Shown here: positions 55,817 to 64,000 of the stretch, piece after piece | Numbering within the stretch: the stretch's first letter is position 1 | Layout: each line of letters begins with the position of its first letter | Assembly: GCA_030407085.1 (NCBI GenBank) | Contig: CM059587.1 | Span: 66,322,001 to 66,386,000 of the forward strand | DNA: 64,000 nucleotides | Direction of reading: 5' to 3' | Source: Trichopria drosophilae | Lineage: Eukaryota; Arthropoda; Insecta; Hymenoptera; Diapriidae | Notes under the pieces: model-generated | What the model was told of the DNA's origin: nothing | Seen by the model: only the letters and a program-made list of their open reading frames with translations | The model's database searches: none | Position numbers and translations under genes: made by a program

Positions 55817-57533
55817 ATTGAGCGCCCGGATCGTGAAACTCGACGACCCGTCCAGCCTTCGAAATCAGTTGGCCCCTCGCCGATATTGAAGGAAAAAAAT
55901 TAAAGTTAAAAAAATTAATATTCTAAAATGGTAACTTTTTTAAGAATAACAATCTGCATCTTTTTTCTAAATACTTTTTTTTGTTCAATTTATATTTTTA
56001 ATAATAATGAAGAAAAAGTGAAAAAAAAAGTTTGTAAATTGAATTATATTTTAAAACACAAACTGCCGTATCTTGGTCAATTATGCATGAAACTTTTTGA
56101 AATTTGGTATACATATGCAGTATACTATAGAGAAGCCGATAAAATAATAAAAACATGGAAATATATGTATTGTTTAATAATAATTAATTTCAAAGTGAAG
56201 AACGTCGGAAACACGATTTTCTAACTTCATGTGCTGGCCAGTTTACCTTCGGTGAGGAATTGCAAAAACTTCAAGTGAGAGATTTGTTCCCCACAGTTCA
56301 AAGAAGTTTTTCATGAAGATTTCAGATCAAAAGATTAAAAATTCAAAAAGATATTTGATTGTTAAGAAAAAGCGCTGCGCGTCACGTCGCAGCTGACCGA
56401 TCTGGGAAAGAGCCGTATACAGTATATATTGTAAACAGAATCGCTTCAGTTTTTGCAGGTTATAACTTGCATTAGTTGACGTTATTTGTATCTAGAATTC
56501 GACGACTTACTTAACACCAGCAGAGCACGTCCTATTGGGATCAGCAAAGAAAAAATTAATGACGTACAAAAGTTATTTCGATTCTTAAGTCCTGAAGGAC
56601 TAACATATTTTAAGGATTTAATAAAAATAAGCAATATTAAAGCCCCCAAGGTAACGTTAAAAAAAATCGTAAAATAAATATGTATCAAGAATTATTGTGG
56701 TATATTATGTATTCTACTGTTTGTTAATAAAGATTATTGTATAACTATATATATTATTAAATTATTGAAAACATGGTATTTACTAATGATATGAAGAAAT
56801 CCAGATAATTTAAAAATATTAAATAATGTAATAATTTGGAAAAGTTGAAGTATTACATTATTTAAAAACTGCATATTTATTTAGCTAAGGTCAAGTACAT
56901 CTGATGCTGATAATAATAAGTACATAACTAAGCAAGTGTTTTGTGTGTAATATTTGCAGCATGCGGCTCTCGCGCAGATCGGTCAGGAGCAGCGCGGCGC
57001 GGCACGCAACGCTTTTTCTTAACAATCGATTATCTTTTTCAATTTTTAATCTTTTGATCTGGAATCTACATGAAAAACTTCTTCTTTGAACTGTGGAGAA
57101 CAAATCTCTCATCAGCACATGAAGTTGGAAAATCGTGTTTCCGACGTTCTTCACTTTGAAATTAATTATTATTGATCAATACATATATTTCTATGTTTTT
57201 AATGTTTTATCGGCTTCGCTGTGGTATTCTGCGTATGTGTACCAAATTTCAAAAAGTTTCATGCATAATTGACCAAGATACGGCAGTTTATGTTTTAAAA
57301 TATAATTAAATTCGCAAACTTTTTTTTTTCATTTTTTCTTCATTACTACTAAAAATATAAATTGAACAAAAAAAAGTATTTAGAAAAAAGATGCAGATTG
57401 TTATTCTTAACAAAGTAACCCTTTTAGAATATTAATTTTTTTAACTTTAATTTTTTTCCTTCAATATCGGCGAGAGGCCAACTGATTTCGAAGGTTCGAG
57501 CGCTCGTTGAGTTTTACGATGCGGGCCCTCAAT
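55817..57533. mobile_element. Long-inverted-repeat (foldback) DNA element, 1.72 kb
   Basis: Arms of about 600 bp (55817-56415) and 570 bp (56960-57533) are collinear inverted copies, from 'ATTGAG.GCCCG.ATCGT' at the tips to 'GACCGATCTG' / 'CAGATCGGTC' at the loop. Both tips abut TA (55815-55816, 57534-57535). The 540-bp centre carries a short ORF preceded by an acceptor-like TATCTAG. Arms differ by small indels and a 70-bp length difference. Confidence 0.88.
56480..56677 (+). CDS. Short ORF in the loop of the foldback element (possible 3' exon)
   Basis: About 63 codons ending TAA at 56675-56677, preceded by TATCTAG that could serve as splice acceptor at 56493-56494. The peptide after that point begins 'FDDLLNTSRARPIGIS' and continues 'KEKINDVQKLFRFLSPEGLT' to a basic end 'KVTLKKIVK'. 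The 'PIGISKEK...DV..L..F' pattern reminds me of C-termini in repetitive arthropod hypothetical proteins, but I cannot name the family. A truncated transposase exon is the simplest reading. Confidence 0.4.
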   Translation, partial: RYLYLEFDDLLNTSRARPIGISKEKINDVQKLFRFLSPEGLTYFKDLIKISNIKAPKVTLKKIVK

Positions 57534-57943
57534 TATATTAATAGATTATATAACTATTAATATAAATTCAGTAAATACTTCGGTTAAGATTTAAAAGATT
57601 TTAATTTAGTTTTTAATGAACTATTAAATGCAAGTCTTAACATTAATTTAAAAAATGTTCTTTTTCTTTATAAAAAGTTTTATTTTTAGGACATATTATT
57701 TTAAAAAATGGAATCAGAAGTGATCCAAACAAAATTTCGTAATTGCTCCAATCCAAAATTGGCCAATTACTCAACCTAAAAAAACTTAAAGTCGCAAAAT
57801 TTATTATGTCATTTTAAATCATGTTCTTCGGCAATTTTATCCTACCCAAATTCCGATCTTCCATTTATCAGATACTGCTGCATCCAATTTTAGAATTGTT
57901 TAAATATTTTAGAAGAAATTTAAAAAGTGCTGAAAAGAACTAA

Positions 57944-58234
57944 CCTGTTACTAGGAAAGAGCTTTTAGCTATTGCCAAATCAGTTGAACATTTCAAGTGT
58001 TATCTTTTAGGTAGTCCATTTTTAGTTAGGACCGATCTGGATTCATTAACTTTGTTACCGTCTTTTAAAATTCCCGAAGGTCAGATAGCTAGATGGTTAG
58101 AAATTTTTTTTCAATATAATTTTGCAATTGAATATCGTCCTGGTTCTTAACACACTAATGCAGACAGTCTTTCTGGACATCCTTGTAAGGAATGCATTCA
58201 AATAAATAAACGAGAACTAGCTTTAAAACATTAG
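57944..58234 (+). pseudogene. Ty3/gypsy RNase H fragment
   Basis: The frame reads 'PVTRKELLAIAKSVEHFKCY', 'LLGSPFLVRTDLDSLTLL', 'FKIPEGQIARWLEIFFQYNF' and 'IEYRPGS', then TAA (58148-58150) where the family has Asn/Lys, then 'HTNADSLSGHPC'. This is the conserved RNase H end of gypsy pol, including Arg-Thr-Asp with His replaced by Leu. Upstream RT text is missing. Opposite in strand to the gypsy pieces at 58640-59487, so from another insertion. Confidence 0.85.
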
Positions 58235-58639
58235 TTTGTCAAAGTATCTGTGTTATTGATAAAATAAACACGATTGGCTACAATCATAAAACAATTACCA
58301 TACAATTACAAATTTATTTGCGTATAAATACAAAATTAAAATCTTTTCTATTCTATTACGAATCCTTAGTAATTAAAAATAAAATGTAACGTTTTTTTTC
58401 TATGGAATTACGACCTACAGTGGCCAGGTTAGCCGCAATCCGCGATGAAACAATCTTTCACCGACTGTCCCACTCGCTGTCAGTTTATGAGATATGCCGT
58501 TACCGAGAGAAAATACTAAAGAAAAATTCGGAGATTATCGAAAAGAAGAACGGAACAATATAACTCCTTATGTACATATATTGCAAAAAATTAAATACAA
58601 ATGTGACTGTTTTTATTCGGAAAATTACAAACTTTTTAG

Positions 58640-59120
58640 AGACAAGTCGTCCAAGTAGGCGAAGCATAGAGCTGTGGAACAATTAGAGAATCAAGTAGCG
58701 CTTGGAATGTGGCCGGTGCACCTTTTAGACCATAAGCGTCCTTCTGAAATGGAAAAGACACTTTCTTGGGACAATGAATGCCGTAAGTCTGTGCTTCTTC
58801 ATCTTAATATCGTGGTGCGCACTACTGAGATCGAGTGCCGAGATATGACGAGCTCACTGCAGCTTCTGGTGAATATCATCCATGTACTGAATCGGATAAG
58901 CACTCTCATATATGACCGCATTAAACTTGCCGTAGTAGACACAGTAGCGGAATGTGCCATTTGCCTTCCGTACCAGCACCACCGGGCTGGACCATCCACT
59001 GTTTGAAGGTTCGATCATACCTTCTCGAAGCATTTGGTCGACATGGGCGTGTATCTCGTCTTTGATCTTTTTCGAGATTGGATAGTACCGTTGTCTGATC
59101 GGTGTGGTTGACGACAGCAC
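58640..59120 (-). pseudogene. Ty3/gypsy reverse transcriptase N-terminal fragment
   Basis: 59120-58857 reads 'TPIRQRYYPISKKIKDEI', 'MLREGMIEPSNSGWSSPVVL' and 'NGTFRYCVYYGKFNAV', the start of gypsy RT (family: R-x-C-V-D-Y-R-x-L-N, here with D and R changed). Continuing, 'ISALDLSSAHHDIKM' keeps the first catalytic Asp, and after a frame change 'YGLKGAPATFQALLDS' near 58700 follows. The YVDD part is absent. Inactive. Confidence 0.82.
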
Positions 59121-59214
59121 AACGTCGTTTACCGTGTTCTACCCGAGTGGTACAACCAATAGTTGGGCCCGTAGACGGAATGGATCTGGCCAATAAATCC
59201 TCTAACTGCCACTA

Positions 59215-59487
59215 TCACGGCTGGATTCTCATCTTCGTTGCATTCAAACAGAACGAAAGAGTTACGAATTCCGAAATCGGTAAGTATGTGCCATCAGCAA
59301 TTCTAGCGTAGGGAACTCTATATAAGATTATTTTCTCCCAATTCACTGACGCAGTCCGTAGGCCGATGGACCCAATGGCCGTTCTGGTCGCGAACGGGTC
59401 AAATGAGGTTTTTAGATTAAATCCGTGCACATACACATTTAATGTACCATCTGGAGGGTTCTTCTGGAAGCGTACTGTATTCCACAC
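59215..59487 (-). pseudogene. Probable Ty3/gypsy protease-region fragment
   Basis: 90 residues directly upstream of the RT fragment on the same strand. 'SFDPFATRTAIGSIGL' resembles the retropepsin active site region with Asp-Thr/Ser-Gly-Ala replaced, followed by 'ARIADGTYLPISE', a pattern seen after gypsy protease sites. Assignment rests on collinearity with the RT. Confidence 0.5.
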
Positions 59488-59499
59488 GGATATCTAGTG

Positions 59500-60019
59500 C
59501 TTGCACTCCATCATCCTTGCCACACTGTTCTTAAGTAGACTATGTCATCATTGGAGATATAGCAACACCCAATATCGTACGAGCACTTTGATGTGCTCAG
59601 TCCGGAAATTTGCTTCTGCGTACAGCTTCTCCTTTGCTAATTGTCTAAAGCCACAGCATCTCCTTACAGATCGGTAGAAAATAACCCCATGACTTCCAGG
59701 GGTCCTTCGAGATCCTGTGCCATCATTTTGTCGAGTCTGTGAGGAATTCTGGCAAAGCACTTAGTAACTCCTCGTCTAAGAGATTTAACGTCGCTCTACA
59801 CTCTTCAATGAGGACCAAAAAGGACTCTATTCAGTTCCCTTTCAAGAGAAGGTTATTCGCTATTGGCGTACAATTTTGCTCTCTACCCTTGTTCCTATGG
59901 AGAAGATGAACTGAGCCTCGTTCCCGAGTAGCTTGCGCTCAGGTGATGCCCCCCTCCTCCAGCGGCTTCCATGCCTCCCAGGCGGGGTGGGGTCAACCCC
60001 AAGGACACCTGGAACAAAT
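59500..60019. other. Degraded gypsy-flanking sequence
   Basis: Minus-strand frames continue to about 59760 without a clear motif. A GC-rich patch lies at 59940-60000. Confidence 0.4.
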
Positions 60020-60536
60020 AACAAAAATTTAATTTAACAATATATTATTGTAGTGAAAATCTTGTTAACAATTAGATAAATATTTAAAATAAAAATTGAT
60101 ATTGTTGCGTATTTCTAAATGTTATGATAATGAATCTGTTGAGAACAGAGTCTTAAAAATAGGAAAAGGGGAGCATTCTCTTAGATAAGCGTTGTGTATT
60201 TTTTCCGAAGTTTATATATATATATAAAGATAACTATACAAGACCTAACTTTTGAGATCCAACCTCCACTATAGGTAACTCGACGTCACCATACAAACTT
60301 GAAAATTGGAAAAGAACGTCTAAAATCTAAACGTCTTGAAAAGCATCCTCAAGCTGCACGTGCATCCATACCCCAAAGCCATCAAATCTAAAAAAGAGGT
60401 ATAAAGAACTTCGGAAAAATATACAACGCTTATCTAAGAGAATGATCCCCTTTTCCTATTTTTAAGACTGTTCTCAACAGATTCATTATCATAACATTTA
60501 GAAATACGCAACAATATCAATAAATATATATATATA

Positions 60537-61998
60537 CAGAGCGGCCGATTTATCCGAAGACATAGATATATCTCAAGAACTATGCACAGAATCAAAAGGT
60601 GTGGGATGAAAGTTGTTCGACACGAAGGGGGGCATCCAGTGATAATGAAATTGACTGAAAAACAATAAATCTTAAATAGGAACCCCCATTTTTTATTGCA
60701 GATTCTCCGGAAAAAAGTACACCAATTTGACCTAGGAGCTATTGCATTTTGGTTCACAGGTGGCGCTGTAGTCGACAAAAAGCGAAAGTAAAAAATCCCT
60801 AAAATTCGACGTCTCCAGAATTCACATCACATCTGATAAATAATAGTAGACGTATTTTATTTTAAAAATACTATTCAATGCCATACAATGGAAATTATCT
60901 GAAAAATAATCATGGATTAGGTTGTGTGTCAAAAATAGTATATTATACTTTAAGGGAGGAAAGAGCGTGATCCCCGAGTGGAAGGTTTGCTGCGCGAGCG
61001 AAGCGAGGGCAGCCCTCTCACAAGGTGCGCGCGCATTCCTCTCGTGAAGCAAGTGTCGCTAGTTTTGTTCCTGGCCGCATCCATTACTATCGCGGGCAGC
61101 ACTTTTCGTCTCACGGGAGTAATGATAACGAAGTGCGCATGCGCACGGGCACTCAGACGGAATTGACAACTTTCGCCCCGCGTAGCGGATATGGAATACG
61201 GTCATTCTAACAAAGCCGGGAAAAAATACATTTTGCGTTACCCAAGAACAATGACGTGGACGTAGTATTTTTCTATTCCCTTTGGGGTGCTTGTTTTACG
61301 TGAGTTCCCTTGCCTCTCACTATTCACTTACTTGAGTAAGTGTTCGAAATGTTGACCTTCCACTTCAATGCATTTATTTATTCTTTCTTCAAATTACTTT
61401 ATACAGAATAGTATCATATCTGCAGAAATTTCTGCGCAAGCAGTTCTTATGCGTTCCACCATGTTTTCACGAGTAGTTGGTACTTGTTCATAAACCTTAC
61501 CTTTTAGGTAACCCCATAGGAAGAAATCCGACGTATAGGATGTTAAATCAGGTGACGTCGCTGGCAAATTAATGGGGCCAACTCTACCAATCCACCGACC
61601 ATTGGAATAACGGTCTAGTACTTCCCTTGCTACTCTTGAAAAATGTGCTGGGCAACCATTTTACTTTCTTTGATCTGAAACGAATTCTGGTGACATTCTC
61701 AATTTGTAACAATATTTTGCACATTTTTATTTTTATCATCGAACCAAAACGCAAAAACTCGTGGATCAAATGGGTGCACTTTTTTCCGAGGAATCCAAAT
61801 CTACGATAAAAAATGGGGGGTCCCTATTTAAGTTTTATTGTCCCCTCTCCCCCCTCGCACAGGGGGCGGGGGAGGGGGTTGATTTCATTATTGCTGGATG
61901 CCCCCTTTCGTGTCGGATAACTTTCATCCCACACCATTTTCGATTCTGTGCATAGTTCTCGAGATATTTCAATGTCTTCAGATAAATCGGCCACCCTG
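60537..61998 (-). mobile_element. Mariner-like (rosa/DD41D-type) transposon, copy 2, internally deleted
   Basis: Starts CAGAGCGGCCGATTTATCC after TA (60535-60536) and ends GGCCACCCTG before TA (61999-62000). Collinear with copy 1 from the TIR through the shared GC-rich block (60975-61210, equivalent to 4200-4430) and the transposase 3' end. About 600 bp of transposase 5' sequence is replaced by unrelated AT-rich DNA (61665-61765). Confidence 0.92.
61332..61660 (-). pseudogene. Mariner transposase C-terminal remnant
   Basis: Matches 4545-4870 of copy 1. It retains the 'GCPAHFSRVA' start and the region of the third catalytic Asp, but a small insertion near 61535 (GACGTATAG replacing a few bases) changes the frame beside that Asp. 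The HTH and first catalytic Asp are deleted. Confidence 0.85.
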
Positions 61999-62459
61999 TA
62001 TTTCGCTCTGTCGAACGAATAAGTAGGATTTCTATATTATCTACGAAAATAAAAACACAGGAAAAAATTCAAAATTATACCAATTTGTTTGTTAGATTTT
62101 TTTTCAATATTTTCATAAAAATGTACTTTTTTAAATTAACCTTTATAATTTGTCCACACAAAAAAAAAACGATCACCATGTTAAAACCTAAACGTCTTAA
62201 AAAGCAACCTCAAGGTGCACGTGCATCCATACCCCAAAGCCATCAAATCTAAAAAAGAGGTATAAAGAACTTCGGAAAAAATACGCAATGTTTATCTAAG
62301 AGAATGATGCGCTTTTCCTATTTTTAAGACTGTTCTCAACAGATTCATTATCACAACATTTAGAAATATGCAACAATATTGATTTTTATTTTTAACATTT
62401 ATACAATTGTCAATAAGATTTTCACTACAATAATATATCGTTAAATTAAATTTTTGTTC

Positions 62460-63067
62460 ATCCTTTATAAAGAATAATGAATAAATAAAAAAGAGAGAAC
62501 ATTAATGTCGTTGCGTAATTAAAATATTAATAAATAAATGTGGCGGATGAAGGAGCGATTGAGCCTTTCACGACAAGAGGCTGGGATACGCTCGTTAGAG
62601 CGTGGAGTGAATGAGGAAACAGATGAGAGTGAGAGAAGGTTAGCGTACACACCATCAAATTAAAATATTATCGTTGGAGTTTTATTAAAATTACTTTAGT
62701 TGCACTTATTTCCGTACTAATAACAACCTAATCCACAATTTAGTAATTCCAATATGGCGGATTCCCACGTGTCGCGCTTGCGACTATCACCGACAGAGAC
62801 GCGTTGATTTTCCTAAAATCGTTGCTCATAGTGTTCGACGGTTGAACAACTTATTCTTGGGTGGCGAACTTGCGTCGCACAAAACCGCGGAAACTGTCTT
62901 GCAAAAATGGGCGGACACGTAGCGGCACAAGGCACCCTACTCGGGTCGATTTTGCAGAAATCGAGTTGCGCTGATAAGGAGCTCTTGTGCTTTTCAACCA
63001 AGTGCACGCGCGAGTGGGAAATTCGGCGAAATGCGCAACTCAGATCTACAAAATCGACTTCAAGAGA
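62460..63067. other. Gene-free intergenic segment
   Basis: GC-richer at 62740-63010. ORFs here are short and unrecognised. Confidence 0.45.
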
Positions 63068-63500
63068 TTAACCCTTTTCGTCCCAAAAGTCCGGAATTTG
63101 GACACAATTTTCAACGATGTAACTTTTATTCCATACAACGTTAACAAAAATTGAAATAAGTCAAAATCGATAGATTTGGACCTCTTCTTTCAAATGCCAT
63201 GGTCAGAATCAGCCGGAAATTAGAGAGAAAAAAGTTATGATCATTCTTTCGAAAAAAATACTGATTTTTTCGACGTTTTTTCCCAATAATTGCGTTTTTT
63301 GACATTGAAAAGGGCAGTGCTGATCATTGCAAAATGTACTAATCGCGTCTTTTTGCTCAGACCATTCTTCTCCCGTCGGATTTTTTTCAAAAAACAAAAT
63401 GGCGGCTTCAAGATAGCGTCTCCAAGTTGTAATTTTACATTTTCTCCCACAAATATTGATTATTTGACTGCGTAACGGTTCAAATCACCGAGAACTGGGA
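63068..63500. mobile_element. Possible piggyBac-like MITE terminus
   Basis: TTAA (63068-63071) is followed by CCCTTTTCGTCCCAAAAG, resembling piggyBac ends (TTAA target, CCC... tip). No complementary end is seen before 63545, so it may be truncated. Confidence 0.4.
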
Positions 63501-63544
63501 TGAAAAAGTAATTATTATCATTTGTGAATACTTAGTCCTATCAT

Positions 63545-64000
63545 GATTCATTCATAACCTCAAATTAGTCGTGTACAATGGGATACTACCGATATTTTGT
63601 CTGATTTTCACTCAATTTGCAGGTCGCAGGTCAATCCACATCTTATAGTGCAATATAACTTTCAATATCTGCAATATTGGTTTACAAAATACAAAACAAA
63701 ACACAAAAATAAAAAATAAATATTTCCTCATTGCCTCCACGTGTTTTGAATAAAAAAAATGAAAGTAATAAAATTAAAATAAAAAAAATGAAGAAAAGTA
63801 TTTGAAAAATAAAAAAGTCGAACTGTACTAAATTTTTAGGTTAGAACCCGATAATTAATAGGTCATAAGGCTCTATGGTCATTTTTAATTTCACACATAA
63901 GTAATGTTACGGAAACGTCGAAAATTGTGTGAAAATTAGACAAATAATCGGTATAAACCCATTGTGTCTAATTAATTTGAGGTTACGAGGTTATGAATAA
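63545..64000. mobile_element. Foldback MITE reaching the window edge
   Basis: 'TTCATTCATAACCTCAAATTAG' at 63549 pairs with the complement of the last bases ('TTTGAGGTTACGAGGTTATGAATAA'). Arms match for 70-80 bp ('GTCTGATTTTCACTCAATTT' versus complement of 63926-63945). The right tip may extend beyond the window. Confidence 0.75.

Larger units (their letters stand above)
60020..62458. mobile_element. Foldback MITE with partial duplication, interrupted by mariner copy 2
   Basis: 'AACAAAAATTTAATTTAAC' at 60020 is the complement of the sequence ending at 62458, and the arms match for about 200 bp. The right arm also occurs a second time, truncated, at 60395-60527, together with the adjoining 'CATACCCCAAAGCCATCAAA' block (60368, 62228). 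Thus one MITE is complete at the left, followed by the mariner, then a second right half. Confidence 0.8.

Noticed and set aside
1..64000. tRNA, rRNA or snRNA genes
   Set aside because: No A-box/B-box pairs with a cloverleaf, and no conserved rRNA or snRNA core, were noticed on either strand by eye; tRNAscan-SE and Infernal would be decisive.

Overview
The window is AT-rich, intron-containing animal nuclear DNA, most probably from an insect. The TE mix (BEL/Pao, R4/Dong-like and R1-like LINEs, rosa/DD41D-like mariner, pogo/Tigger-like MITEs) and the repeat style suggest a hymenopteran such as an ant. That placement is inference; the sequence holds no species-diagnostic gene.

The only host gene I can establish is the 3' end of a FARP1/FARP2 orthologue (Drosophila Cdep: FERM, RhoGEF and two PH domains) on the + strand. 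Three exons were found by reading splice sites and frame: exon A 7531-7685, exon B 35891-36150 (most of the second PH domain) and terminal exon C 49726-49798, followed by a short 3'UTR with overlapping AATAAA signals near 49939-49952. The two introns are 28.2 kb and 13.6 kb. They consist largely of transposable elements, and nearly all recognisable TE coding sequence in them lies antisense to the gene.

Layout. 1-6240: a LINE endonuclease fragment split by a 5.66-kb TIR transposon (292-5955, 8-bp TSD), which is itself split by a mariner-like element (3380-5736). 6240-7530: upstream intron sequence with one antisense hypothetical ORF. 7686-35890 (intron 1): a degenerate tandem repeat, a 4.79-kb DDE transposon with 29-bp TIRs (10049-14838), an R4/Dong-like LINE 3' end (15.2-16.74 kb), and an unclassified GC-rich repeat present twice. 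One of those two copies is interrupted by a palindromic TIR element that in turn carries a young, internally deleted BEL/Pao element (18807-21541, intact LTRs and TSD). Further on come a run of short tandem units (25.85-26.2 kb), decayed BEL/Pao gag-pol (27.2-31.2 kb) and a pogo/Tigger-type MITE (31961-33705). 36151-49725 (intron 2): a second copy of the DDE transposase family, LINE tails, BEL remnants, a foldback MITE and a 1.77-kb LINE with only ORF1 and a 32-bp target duplication (46935-48705). 49980-64000 (intergenic): a large decayed two-ORF LINE (50.65-55.1 kb, minus), a 1.7-kb element with about 600-bp inverted repeats (55817-57533), Ty3/gypsy fragments, a MITE hosting a second mariner copy (60020-62458), and two MITE-like termini at the right edge.

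There are no bacterial genes, operons, CRISPR arrays or recognisable RNA genes. The main interest is the nested-insertion history, which gives relative ages, the antisense TE bias inside the host gene, the ORF1-only LINE and the poorly classified DDE transposon families.
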